The notes under the pieces are model-generated. The model was not told where the DNA came from. It made no database searches and saw only the letters and a program-made list of their open reading frames with translations. Shown here piece after piece: positions 1 through 10,679 of a stretch of DNA of 64,000 bases (its first letter is position 1; each line of letters starts with the position of its first letter). The DNA lies in the NCBI GenBank assembly GCA_903772945.1, contig CAICTM010000041.1, positions 62,001 to 126,000 on the forward strand. The letters are read 5' to 3'. This stretch comes from Seminavis robusta. Lineage: Eukaryota > Bacillariophyta > Bacillariophyceae > Naviculales > Naviculaceae. A program made the translations under genes and the position numbers.

Positions 1-312
1 ATTAAACAGCTTGATTGTTGAATAAATCCAACAAGTGTTGAAAAAGTGTTAATTAAAGTGTTGAAGAGCTGTTGATTTAATGTTGACTCCGTTTCAACAA
101 CTGTTGAATTGTTGAATTTACTGTTGCATTTTTGTACACTATTTTCAACACTTTCACTGTAACTATCTACTAATGGATTCAACATCTGTTGAATTCAGTG
201 TTAAACAGTATTCAACCTGTTGAAAAAGTATTAAAAAAGTGTTTAAATAAGTGTTGAACAACTGTTTAACAAAAGTCAACACTTTTGAACTCAAATTCAA
301 CACTTTTACAGA
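1..312. repeat. AT-rich degenerate GTTGAA / TTCAAC array
   Basis: The hexamer GTTGAA and its complement TTCAAC recur dozens of times at irregular spacing, often as AAAAGTGTTGAA. The array runs off the left edge of the window. No coding signal is visible. It resembles the short-repeat cores of the inverted-repeat elements near 41-42 kb, but no terminal inverted repeat can be seen here. Confidence 0.75.
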
Positions 313-569
313 TCCTTTCAGAGATTCCAGCTTTTGCGGGACTTTCCAGTACCGGTGCTCTCATACCGGTACCTGGTACGGTACCGGTGCTCTTCATAAC
401 CCGTCGTACCAGGTATGACATACTACCAGTAGGCAGTGGCAATGGCCATCGTTGCTTGTTTTGGTTCAGCCAAAAAGGAGGATTGGGCACCTTTGATGCA
501 TGGACGACAGCTGGCTGCCTGCACAGGTTGAAAGACAGGTATTTCGTACAGGTAACATGTTTTGGCGAA
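313..569. other. Non-coding stretch with TACCGGTA palindromes
   Basis: Short palindromes built on ACCGGT and GGTACC cluster at about 350-395. The two overlapping open frames on opposite strands here are mutual shadows with no recognisable content. Confidence 0.5.
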
Positions 570-778
570 ATGGATGTAGACACTCATTTACATCTCCGTT
601 GACCCCGCAAAGCCAAGCCCTTCGGTCCTCGTTGGTCCTGAGTTAGTTTATTTATGCATATCTCCCCTGATCCGCCGAACCTGGTCCTGCAAATCCACTT
701 TCTTTGCTCAAGCCTGGTCCTCAAAGGGTTCTGTAGATAACCTCCCTTCTCTACTCTAACCCCCCTTTCGACTGTTGT
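570..778 (+). mobile_element. LINE 3' tail, copy A (5'-truncated, decayed)
   Basis: This stretch aligns by eye with the tail of the LINE fragment at 22330-22803: a CTCCGTnGA...CGCAAAGCCAA block, then CCTGGTCCT and CTTTGCTCAAGCCTGG blocks, ending in TACTCTAACCCCCC. Only the last few codons of the reverse-transcriptase ORF and the 3' UTR remain, and the coding frame is gone. The shared 3' end with variable 5' ends is what target-primed reverse transcription leaves. Confidence 0.65.
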
Positions 779-1202
779 ATCTTCTGATTTTGGAGCTTTC
801 ACTAATGGAGAAGAACCACACATGCCGGTACTTAGTACACACCCTTTGGGCTCGGGCTGTTCATTCTATTTATTTATTTATTTATAAAATCATGCAGATT
901 GGATGGCCTGATTATTGCACAAGCCGTGCTTTCCTTTGATAACAGGGTTTTATCAATCAACTACAACGATTTTGGAAAAATAATGCTGTTGGAGTGTTGG
1001 CCAATGACTCAGAAAGCAAGGCAATTTGATCGAGTTTGTTGGGAGGATTTTCAGCAGCGGTACTGTGCAGTAGATGATGCCTTTCTCTGGCGATTGTCCC
1101 GAAATTGCACACCTTCCGAGTCTTGACTTTTCCTTCCCCAGATGATGAGATTGCTTGGCAGTCAAATAGTCAGAGTCTTTTATTATTGTTTCGTTTCGTT
1201 AT
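779..1202. other. Intergenic, no gene seen
   Basis: Contains a TTTATTTATTTATTTAT run near 870. The 75-codon frame at 899 has no ATG start and no recognisable motif. Confidence 0.4.
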
Positions 1203-1400
1203 TTAGTTCTTGCATTCCGAGGCTTTCTTTGCGGCGTCCAGGGCTCTCGCCTTGTCTCTGCACTGTTCCCAGGCTTCAATGTAGTCACGACATGCCTTTT
1301 GCTGCAGATTGTTTCGATTCAGACAATACTGAATTGCACAGGCCTGTTTTCTGCACTTTATCTGTTCGGGCGGCAGCTCTGCAGTGCTCTGCTTGGCCAT
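1203..1400 (-). CDS. Small twin-CX9C (CHCH-type) mitochondrial protein, Cmc4/MTCP1-like
   Basis: This 65-residue protein starts at an ATG and ends in TAA. It has two CX9C motifs: Cys-RKQACAIQY-Cys followed by Cys-RDYIEAWEQ-Cys. The first also contains the extra internal cysteine (CRKQAC..IQ.C) typical of the Cmc4/MTCP1 branch. Family knowledge: such proteins enter the mitochondrial intermembrane space through Mia40-dependent oxidation, fold as an alpha-hairpin with two disulfides and usually assist respiratory-chain assembly. The length fits the family (about 60-75 residues). The C-terminal half is charged and helical. No intron is needed. Assignment to Cmc4 rather than another CX9C family is inference. 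Confidence 0.78.
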   Translation of the reverse strand: MAKQSTAELPPEQIKCRKQACAIQYCLNRNNLQQKACRDYIEAWEQCRDKARALDAAKKASECKN

Positions 1401-1563
1401 GATGGCGGCTGTTGTCGTGTTGTAGTCAGGGATTGTGATAGTGGGAAAAGTTTCCGGAATAAGAATAAAAATTCATATGCCTCCTGGCTCGTCTCCGTTT
1501 CCATAAATCTTTTATTACCAACACCTAGTATTCGCGCGCTCCGCGCGCTCATCCCTTTCTCTG

Positions 1564-1661
1564 CTTCGCCCCGAAACAGATCCCTCATTCATGCGAAAAA
1601 TGTGAAGAACGCCTTCGCCCCGAAACAGATCCCTCATTCATGCGAAAAATGTGAAGAACGC
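1564..1661. repeat. Exact 49-bp tandem duplication
   Basis: Two head-to-tail copies (1564-1612 and 1613-1661), identical across 49 bp and starting CTTCGCCCCGAAACAG. They lie upstream of the CX9C gene on its 5' side. Perfect identity suggests a recent duplication. Confidence 0.9.
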
Positions 1662-2332
1662 AAGGCGACTTTCATGTGCATGTACATGCGTTGACTGTAT
1701 CCCGTCAATACAATACTAGTCGAATACGTAGACTTCTACAGAGGCCTCTAAGTAATGCACGCCGGGTATAATTCAAACCTCCACTCCCCATCGGTACCCT
1801 TACCCCTAAAAGCAAATCGTCTCCGGGAGACGAAATACTTTTTATTTCAGATTTCAGCCAGCTAGCTAGTGTACTACCGGTAGCCAGTTGAGTTGCTGAT
1901 GGCTCTTGTCATCGCAGAAGCCAGCAAATGGGTCAAACATTGCACTTGACGAAGTGCTTCTACGGTATCTCCCTGCTACTGGTGCCGGTATCTCCTCCTC
2001 CACGCGTCAATAGAAGTTGAACCTCATCAGGGAATGAGCTCGGAAAACTGATGCCAACTTGGTTGGTAAGTGCGTGGCGAGTCCATTCCTCTTTTCCAAG
2101 AACGCATCGATTGAATCAGCCTCGACAGATGGGGTGAGTGAAAGAACAAGGTCATCCATCATCCACAACTCCGCTGCCGACCAACGTTCCATATTCCATC
2201 AATAGAGTTTTTGGGTGGAGAGCAGAGGTTTTGAGCCAGAAGTCTTGGACAGAGTTTTGCATTAGTTTTAGTTTGGAAGGAAAAGACGAGCATTGCTTTT
2301 GAGCCTTGTAGCTAAGAAGAAGCAAGGAGATA
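1662..2332. other. Intergenic between the CX9C gene and IF-2
   Basis: No convincing open frame. Contains CTAGCTAG (1861-1869) and a TACCGGTA palindrome (about 1875). It must hold the IF-2 promoter, but no specific element can be supported. Confidence 0.4.
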
Positions 2333-5300
2333 ATGACAATGTGGAGATCAGCTCTCCTAGCCATATTTTTGGCTGGGCATGTTGCTTCCTTTGTGAACCA
2401 TCCTATTGGTACTGGAGTGCGTCTCTTTGGGACTAGAGGGTACGTGGGAGCTCATCTTAATAGTTTCTGGGGTATCTGATGTGCCTGTTTTCTCACTTTC
2501 ACACTTTTCTTCCTTGGTACTCACGTACTTGCTTTTCCTCAGACTCCAAACTAGGCAACTATCTTCGACATTTGAAAGAACAGAGACTTCGAATGGAAAC
2601 AATAATGGCAGAGGTGGACCAAGAAATGACAACCGACAGAACCAGAACTACAATAGGCGACCCATCAGTTATTCAGTAGGGGACCCGGTGGCGGTGGTGG
2701 AGGTGCTCCAGCACTCAAACTGGAAAATCCACTAAAGTTACAGAGAATTGCGGCTGCTCCACCGAGCAATCCTCGAGGAGGAGATCAACGAGGAGGACCC
2801 AGGAATAATAACGCCAGGGGTGGTGGCGGCGGTGGTGGCAACCAGAGAGGCCCACGAAGAGACGGACCTCCTCGTCAAGTTGCCAGTATTGGAGATGGAG
2901 CCGCTCCGGGTCCGGGAGCAACAAGTGAGTCGAAGTATAATAACTACAACGACAACACTCGTGGTAGGTAGTAGCATCAGCACCCATGTCTGAGTTGAGT
3001 TGGTTTGGTATGGTTTGCATGAAACGAAAGAATGAATGAATGAACGTTTGAGTGACCGTGGTTTTTGAAAACGTCTCTCGATCGTATTGAAAAAAACAAT
3101 CGAATCACAGACAATTTCCCTTATCATCCATCCATCCATCCATGAATCAATCAATCAACCCCTTGGCGTGTGAAATGCGCAAGGGGGGCTTTCTTGAAGC
3201 GATTTCCAAGGTTGATCAGGAACCCAGGTTACTGATCAATCTTTGTCCTCGTGGATCCTACCACAAACAGCGAGGCGAAAGGCGATACTATGCTCTACTG
3301 TACAAATCTATCTACCATGGATGAAGTCTGGAAAGGGAACGCACACACCAATCATCTTTGGTTGTTTGGAACTCGTATGTATGCATGAGCTGCCGGGATC
3401 AACTAACCTCTTTTGTTTCTTTGGCTTCTTTCCTTACTCGGTACATTAGACACTGCTGGCGGTGGGCCTGCCTCCAAGTTTGGACGAGATCGCAAACCAA
3501 AAAAGAAAGCGGGGCCAAACGAGGGAGACGGACGAAACAATAGGAAAACTTCACTTCGTATTGGCACTGGCCGAAAGGGTCGAGGTGCAGAGCTCAGCCG
3601 AAGGCGTGGTAGTCTCAAGAGACGTGATCGGTCCGCGGAAAAGGCAGCCCGAGCCGAAGCTGCAATAGAACGGAAAACTGTCAACCTGTCAGAGTACGTT
3701 GTCGTGTTCCTGTTCACTCGGTCAGGCAAAATCATCATGCATGCATATTTGCTCACCTCCTTTTACGTCTACGTGTTTGTTTATTTAGTGGCCCCATGAC
3801 TGTGGCCGAGCTAGCCGAAGCCATCGATGAAAAGCCCGTTCCCGTTATCAAATTCTTGATGACTGACCTGGGTGTCATGGCATCCATGACACAAAGCTTG
3901 GACCCAGCTACCTGCATTGCTGTGGCGGAAGGTTTCGGCAAAATTGTCGGTGGATCTGAAGACGATGAGTTTGATGATGATGATGAGTAAGTCCGGCATG
4001 GTTATGGAGTAAACCAAAATGCCAGTTGATGATGATGATGACATCTCACATGATCCTGTACGAAATTCTTTTTGCAGCGAGTTTATGGAAGAGGACACAG
4101 CACTGGCTAGTGGCTTTGCCTTTGAAGAAGATGACGAGGAAGACTTGAAGCCTCGTGCCCCTGTAGTCACTATTATGGGCCATGTTGATCACGGCAAAAC
4201 GTCCCTGTTGGATGCTATCCGTGACACACGCGTCACTGCGGGTGAAGCGGGAGGGATCACACAACATATTGCAGCATACCAGGTTGAGCACAACGATCAG
4301 AAGATTACATTTATTGATACTCCTGGTCACGCTGCGTTCACAGACATGCGTGAGCGTGGTGCCAACATTACAGACATGGTCATCTTGGTTGTGGCAGCCG
4401 ATGATGGCGTCAAACAACAAACCGCTGATTCGATCGCATGTGCTCGTCAGGCGGGTGTCCCGTTGGTAGTCGCCATTAACAAGTGCGATTTGGAAACCGC
4501 TGATCCAACAAAAGTCATGACAGAATTGACTGGATACGACATTTTGACAGAAGAATTTGGTGGAGAGGTCCAAAGCTCCAAGATAAGTGCCAAGGAAAGA
4601 ACGAATCTGGATGATCTACTCGACAAGATCATGATTCAAGCTGAAGTTCAGGATTTGAAGGCAAATCCCGACCGTGATGCCGAAGGTATCGTGATCGAGG
4701 CATTCCTCGAACGTGGCCTTGGAACGGTTGCCACAACACTGGTGAAGAAGGGCACACTGCAAGTCGGTGATATTTTCGTTGCCGGTGAAACATATGGTCG
4801 AGTACGTGCATTGATTTCTACCGGTGACGACAAGACACGTCTTGACGAAGTAGGACCAAGTACTCCTGTTCGGGTCGTTGGATTTGAAGGTGTCCCAGCT
4901 GCTGGAGACATTCTGGTTGTTGTACCAGACGAGCAAACTGCGAGAGACGTTGCTGAGAGTCGTCAAAGGTAAGTTATTTCTTTGTTTTGAATTTGCTTTT
5001 CCTTGGAGTGGTACCTGTGTTTTACTAACAATTGAGTTTGAAACAGAATCTCACGAGAGCGAGAGTCTACATCCTATCAGGAAGGCTTGATGAGTTCTGT
5101 TGCCATGGCCTTTGGTTCCAATAAAGAGCAAAGAGAAATGTGTGTTGTTGTCAAAGCAGATGTTCAAGGTTCAGCGGAGGCACTCACACGTGCCCTCCGA
5201 GAACTGAAACTGGAAAACGATGAAGCCGTGGTGACCATCAAAGTCCTCGTTAGTCAAACGGGTGAAGTCAGCAAGAGTGACATTGCGATTGCCAGTGTGA

Positions 5301-5740
5301 CACCCGATACCACTGTAATTGCTTTTGGCGTGGCCGCGTCGTTCGCTGCCATGGAGGACGCTCGAGCAGCGGGCGTGCCAATTGAATACTACAATATTGT
5401 GTATGACGCCATCGAATCTGTAGAATCCCGTATGCAAGAAGTGCTGTCACCAACACCCGAGGGTGAGTACGTTGGCGCTGCAACGGTACAAGAAGTCTTC
5501 AACATTGGTGGAACTGGAAACATTGCAGGTAGTCGGTGTACCGATGGTTATCTTCGAAAGGGTGGCAACGTCCGAGTCATGCGCGGAGATAAGATTCTTA
5601 TTGAGACCATGATCAAGACTTTGCGCAATTTCAAGGCGGAAACAGATACCATTGAATCTGGCAATGAATGTGGTATCGGCCTGGTGGATTTCGAGGACTT
5701 CCAGCCCGATGATGTCATCGAGTGCTACGTTGAGAAGTGA
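2333..5740 (+). CDS. infB: Plastid-targeted bacterial-type translation initiation factor IF-2
   Basis: IF-2 is the GTPase that places initiator tRNA on the 30S ribosome. Exons: 2333-2439, 2543-2963, 3450-3693, 3789-3986, 4078-4968, 5047-5740, all with GT-AG borders and matching phases. The N-terminus is a signal peptide ending VASF-VNHP, the diatom plastid-import pattern. An Arg/Gly/Asn-rich linker follows, then the IF-2N helix bundle from [10 protein letters not shown], then the G domain with [17 protein letters not shown] and SAK, and finally domains II-IV ending ECYVEK. Intron 2 is long (486 bp) and holds a CATC microsatellite; the other introns are about 75-115 bp. The exons sum to 2,555 nt: one base is missing at the GGGG run 2679-2682, where the frame changes from ...SYSVG to [10 protein letters not shown]. 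With that base the protein would be about 851 residues. An assembly indel is more likely than a broken gene. Confidence 0.9.
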
Positions 5741-6222
5741 GAATATTGCTACAATCCACAGATGAAGTCGAATCGATGGACTCATGGACGGTCTGAGAAC
5801 CGCCAAAGCATGCATACTACTGAACCCAAGGGCTATCCATAATACAGTAAAGCTGGGTTGTTTGTACCAATCTTACCGTACCGGTATCCAATGTGCGAGC
5901 AGTAGCGGTACCTTATCGATTGGGAGCAGACAGAAGGCACCATAAGGCCGATGATTCATTCTACCTTACTCATGTAATCCGCATCATTTCGTCACTGTCC
6001 GCGGAATCTTTTTCCTCATCTTCACCGTCTGAAGGAGGAATAATCGTCTAAACTGGGAATGAACAACTCCACTTCTCGATCTCTCGAGCACCGGACCCAA
6101 TCAATATTCTGCATGTTTTCAACAGTGCAACGTTGCCGGCGAGAAGCTGAACAGGGGATCCCCTCTAATTTGCCACCAGTTTGCCCAAAGAAGTTTCCCT
6201 TTTCGTTCCAACAATCTCAAAA
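5741..6222. other. Intergenic
   Basis: Holds ACCGGTA palindromes near 5880 and 5910. No gene seen. Confidence 0.4.
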
Positions 6223-7296
6223 ATGAGTAATAATTTCCGGCATCTGGCAACCCACCCAAACTTCTTGGGCAGTCTACTTCCACAGTTTTACTCCACGTTA
6301 AATTCGATTCCACGATTTGTTTCGATTCCACGCTCACATTGCTTTCAAGCCGATCAACGTCTCAAACAATCAACAAAGCTCCAAATCAATGAACTTAGCG
6401 TGCAAAAATTCAAAGCAAGCAACACAGAACAAGACAAGGGGGTCGATGCACTGTGTTTCGAGATGTCGGTGCCACCTTGGGATCGTTGCGACCATGTCGG
6501 TGCGCCTGCCTTTTACGTGGAGCGTGACGGTGGCGAGTTGGAAGTTGTGTTGGGTGGCGGAGAACGCTATCAAATCAAGTTCTTGTCGCTTTCGCGCCAG
6601 TGCAAGACGTACGCTCTACCAATTGCCTTCGAATGGTGGTACACCTGCAAGATACTGCGAGGTGCTCTGTCCAAGGTGACTCGTATCAGCGTCTTCTGGC
6701 CTTCAGAACCAAGCGATCATCTTTATTCTCCTCGGCAAATGAATATCATGACAGATGCTGAGGTTTTTACTCTCATAAGACTGTTCCCGGGCCTGACACA
6801 CCTGGAACTGGATGGATTTGAGGACCTTCCCAAAACCATGCGATTGATCACTAGTAGATTGTGCCATAAATTGGAGTGCCTGAGGTTGGTAGGTTCGGGC
6901 GGGCCTTTCAAGCTTCGGAGGAAACTGATAGAGGCTCGCCCGCACCTTCGCGAACTGACTCTCCTCTGCCAAGTAACGCCGAACTTGCGCCAGCTTTTGC
7001 GAGCGGGCTGGTTGCCTGTCTTGGATGCGATCGGCATGAATCCAAAGCTGGCCAAGGTAGTGATTGTCAAACAAAAGTGGGCGACGGAGAGGACTCTCAG
7101 GTTTGGCCCACGCATATGCGATGCTTTGGACAAGCACTTGGGTGGAATCAAGCTGAGCGACATCAATCCAGGTAACGACCATTGGATCTATGCGCTGCTA
7201 TCGCTTCAGGACCGCTTTGACTGCTTCCATTACTTTGCAAGTCAAATCCTCCCAACTGTCTGCGTCAATTTGGTAAACAATGGAGTAAAAAGATAG
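6223..7296 (+). CDS. Unknown protein with weak leucine-rich-repeat character
   Basis: An uninterrupted frame of about 357 residues from the first ATG (MSNNFRHLATHP). The frame stays open upstream to a TTG at 6181, but no ATG lies there. The middle (6780-6960) has LRR-like phrases such as LTHLELDGFEDLP and LECLRLVGSGG. A Trp-rich patch precedes them (EWWYTCKILRG). The architecture recalls the large diatom families of F-box/LRR-like regulators, but no F-box is clear. There is no signal peptide or membrane segment. I do not recognise the function. The gene converges on the GH16 gene on the opposite strand. Confidence 0.6.
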   Translation: MSNNFRHLATHPNFLGSLLPQFYSTLNSIPRFVSIPRSHCFQADQRLKQSTKLQINELSVQKFKASNTEQDKGVDALCFEMSVPPWDRCDHVGAPAFYVERDGGELEVVLGGGERYQIKFLSLSRQCKTYALPIAFEWWYTCKILRGALSKVTRISVFWPSEPSDHLYSPRQMNIMTDAEVFTLIRLFPGLTHLELDGFEDLPKTMRLITSRLCHKLECLRLVGSGGPFKLRRKLIEARPHLRELTLLCQVTPNLRQLLRAGWLPVLDAIGMNPKLAKVVIVKQKWATERTLRFGPRICDALDKHLGGIKLSDINPGNDHWIYALLSLQDRFDCFHYFASQILPTVCVNLVNNGVKR

Positions 7297-7473
7297 CCCA
7301 TGTTTCTAGTCTGAGTTGTTGTAAGCGTCTCTCTACATGGTCAAAAAGTCGGATAGTTGCTTAGTTATTGGTTAGCCACTATCGGGAGCCCCCTTCAGCT
7401 GTGCTCTCCTCTGCTTTTTCCCAGGTCCGGAAAATGACAGCTCTGGCAACGAGCATCCCAGATCAATATGCAT

Positions 7474-9672
7474 TTACACAAGGTGCAACAGGACAAGGCC
7501 GGACAGAAGCACTCCAGCCAGAAGTTTGCGACGTCGACTGGAAGAAGATACGTTCGTCGCATCAGCAGTGCCGCCGACTGCTTTCAGTTTCTGCGAATTA
7601 GTGCCGCCTCCTGCTTCCATTTTCTGCGATACTGAAGATCGAAGTCCTGGCTGTTCACCCAGTGGCTCTTCACGAACGGTTTCTGGTTCTTCAACAAAGT
7701 CTTCGGGTACAAACTTGTCAGCGGCATCGTCGTAAGTTGTGGAACCAGCAGTGCTAGAACGATCCGCCGCTGCTACAGTAGCATCCACTGGTGCGTCGGT
7801 GGGAGATGAGGTAGGAGGTTGCTTGTCCACTGTGGTATGGCAATTGTCGTAGAGACGGATCCAATCCACTTGCATCTCTGCTGGGAGTGGAGCTGTGACA
7901 TCCTCGGGTTTACGTGAAGGGCATCCTCCAGACGAGCTTCCAGCAGCCGAAGAACTGGCCCCGGCGCTGCTACTGGAACCATAGCAAGCGCTGCTGCTGC
8001 TGCTTCCAGCGGCCGAAGAAGAGGTCCCACCGCTGGTAAAGCCTCCTCCAACCGCAATGTTGAGCAGGATGAAATGCGGTTTATGGAACACGCCACAAGT
8101 GGGGCAGTTGCCCTGATCGATATCCATTTCCCATACCCAGTTGTCATCGACATAGGTAGAAATGGAGTTGGGATTCCATTCCATTCGGTAGATATGAAAA
8201 TCGTTGGTAAGGTTTGTGGGATGATCGTACGAACGCGCATATGTTGCATATTCCCCCTCAATGGCCCAATGCGCCGCACTGACCACTCTTCGGTTCACCT
8301 TTCCTTCGTTGATGGCCAAGCCCTGTCCCATCTCAAATATGTCGATTTCGCCCGCAGCAGGCCAACCTACTTGATAAAACTCCGACCCAAGAGTCCAAAG
8401 GGCCGGCCACAATCCAGCGTCTATGTCAGGAGCCTTGATGCGCGCCTCGAGAGTTCCATAGGTGAAGAGGAATTTGTCATCGGTCTTGATGCGCGCGGAC
8501 GTGAAGGTGATGGCGGTGTCCTCCGCTTGTGTCTTGTTGCGCACAGCGATCTTGAGCCTATCATCTTGGACAACGACATTTTCAGCGGAACTTGTGTACG
8601 TCTGGAGTTCATGGTTCCCCCACCCGCCCCCACCCAAGTCGTAAGACCATATGTTAGGATCCGGCTCTCCTTTGTAGTTGAACTCCTCACCCCACAAAAG
8701 GACGTTGGAACAATCAGATGAACTTGGAGTTGATGGATTTGAAGGGTTGTTGTTTGGAGTTGGCGATACAGGTGGCCTAATGTTGGGCCCACCAGAAGAT
8801 TCGGGGACTGGATTGGTGTTTGGAGATGGGGCAATGGGGGAGCTGGGTGAAGGATTGCTCCCGACTGGAGCTACCGTGTTAGTCGGCGCGACCACTGGTA
8901 CATTGGTAGTAGGAGAGACTGCTGGGACAGGTGCCTTTGTTGGTGCAGGGTTGTTCAATGTTGGGGCAACGTTTGCAGTAGGGGAGGCCACTGGAGCTGT
9001 TGTAACTGGTGCTGTGGACACGGGAGACAACGTAGTTGGAGGTGGGTTTGTTGGTGCTTTCGTTGCTGTTGGAGTGTCGCCAGGAGTTGCAACTGGAGGA
9101 CCATCAGGATTCGAGACGGGAGAATTGACTGGCGAGGTTGCGCTTGGAGGCCCTGGATTCGAGACAGGAGAATTGACCGGTGAAGTAGTAACGGGAGCAT
9201 TATCGACGGGAACAGGTGTTGACGAAACTGGAGGCTTGGTTGTGACGACAGGTGCTGCCGTCGTTGGTGGCCTTGGGGTTGGTTTGACAGTGGGTCCTTT
9301 CGTTGGCAAGGGGGTGGTTGGAGGAGGGTTGGTTGGTGATGGAGATGGTGGAGATGTAGGAGGGCGGCTAGTAGGTGGAGATGTTGGAGGGCGGCTAGTA
9401 GGTGGTGATGTAGGAGGGCGGCTAGTCGGTGGAGATGTTGGAGGGCGGCTAGTCGGTGGAGGAAACGGAGCAAAAGTCGGCTGTGGGGCGGGCAGTTGTG
9501 GCGCGAAAGTGAAAGGAGCGAAAGTGAACCCGTAGGAATCTTTGTCCATCGCAATCTGGGGCGATGCACGAAGAAGCGATACATGTATGTGAGCTGGTTG
9601 CCGCAATCATGGTGGCATTGTGATGCGCCTGATATGCTTTCCTGCACTTACCTGTTGAAGTCCTCGCATCAT
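7474..9672 (-). CDS. Glycoside hydrolase family 16 (laminarinase-type beta-1,3-glucanase) with Pro/Thr-rich stalk
   Basis: The main frame covers 7474 to an ATG at 9550. A likely small first exon (ATG at 9672, MMRGLQQ) joins through a GTAAGT donor near 9651 and a CCCCAG acceptor near 9558. The first 270 residues are a Pro/Thr/Val-rich stalk beginning with four 9-residue TSRPPTSPP repeats. The catalytic domain follows, with the GH16 active-site motif GEIDIFEM, the LWPALWTLG block and the closing MQVDWIRLYD strand. A Ser/Gly/Ala run of about 50 residues (SSSAAGSSSSS...) is inserted between the VGGGFTSGG turn and that last strand. The C-terminus ends in RRRKLLAGVLLSGLVLL, a likely membrane anchor. 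Family role: cleavage or remodelling of beta-1,3-glucan, the diatom storage polymer chrysolaminarin or wall callose. No clear N-terminal signal peptide is seen, so the 5' end is uncertain. Confidence 0.85.
9347..9457. repeat. 27-bp coding minisatellite (4 units)
   Basis: Four units of about GGTGGAGATGTAGGAGGGCG plus GCTAGTA, differing by single bases, encode the repeated TSRPPTSPP of the GH16 stalk on the minus strand. Such in-frame arrays readily change length between alleles. Confidence 0.85.
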
Positions 9673-10679
9673 GGTGAAGTTGCACCTTCTGTTGATTTCT
9701 CTCCTGCACTCTTGAAATAATGCTGAAATCGTATGACAATGCTGTTATGCTGGACTACTGATGGTACTAAAGTAGGGAAATCTGGTTCGTTGGAATATCA
9801 GAGCAAGGGAGCCACCACGTCCAAGATGCGCATCCCCCGGAACCTCAAAATTTTGGAACGGGACTAAGCTAACGTTCTGGCCTTTTTTCCTTCACGAGGT
9901 CATGTTTCGCACCAATGACGATGTCGAAACTCGAGGGTAGACGAGCTACATTTGCGCCTTGGTCCAATCATGGCACTTGTGAGGTATGCCCCATGTCGTT
10001 GCAGGACCGCAAGACGTAGGTGGATGCATTTCCGCCATGTCATTCATCCATCAATCGTCGTGTTTTCACAAGCTACCGGGACGCCACCGTAGCTACCGGT
10101 TTGTCAGGACGCCTACCAGCGCTGTAAGGTCTGCTTGTCGTGGCGGCGGCAGGAACATGTGAAAACTTTGGTGTGCAGACATACCGTAGCCCTTGGCATC
10201 GTTAGTGTACAGTACGGTACTCTATCTTACAATGACATGTTCCTGACAGGTCGAGGATTGACGAGAGAGGCCAGCATGGGTACGACTGTATTGATGAATG
10301 TCGATTCGATTCGATTCGATTCGATTCATCACTTCGAATAGTTTGATTGAATAGTTCGATTGATCAATCAAAGGGCAACTCTGCGTCTTGCTTTCCACGT
10401 GCTTTCTCAAAAGGCGCCATTTTCTTCTCTCAACGTTCACCGGGAGAGATCGAGTGGACCATTGTGGGAGAAGAAGGGCTGTCAAGAAGGGACACTTGTC
10501 AACCTCCAGCATTGTCCACGAAAGAAGAGGCAGCAAGAGTCAATCGAGCGACTTTGATCTTCCTCGCATCCTGGAAAAGAGAGGTTTCCTCTAGTCACAT
10601 TTTCTTCGTTGTCGGTTGGAAACTCCACGCGGATCGCATCGCCTCATCTTTGTTTGTCCCAAGGTAGCTAGCTAGCAAG
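9673..10679. other. Intergenic with (TCGAT)n microsatellite
   Basis: About 1 kb without a supportable gene. TCGAT is repeated five times at 10301-10326. CTAGCTAGC sits directly before the ATG of the next gene. Confidence 0.45.

Noticed and set aside
266-602. Pair of 105-codon frames on opposite strands
   Set aside because: Mutually overlapping, no ATG-supported start or domain, part of repeat-rich DNA.
8678-9535. 285-codon Gly/Val-rich plus-strand frame
   Set aside because: It is the antisense shadow of the Pro/Thr-rich stalk of the GH16 gene; the repeated GGDVGGRLV is just the complement of TSRPPTSPP codons.
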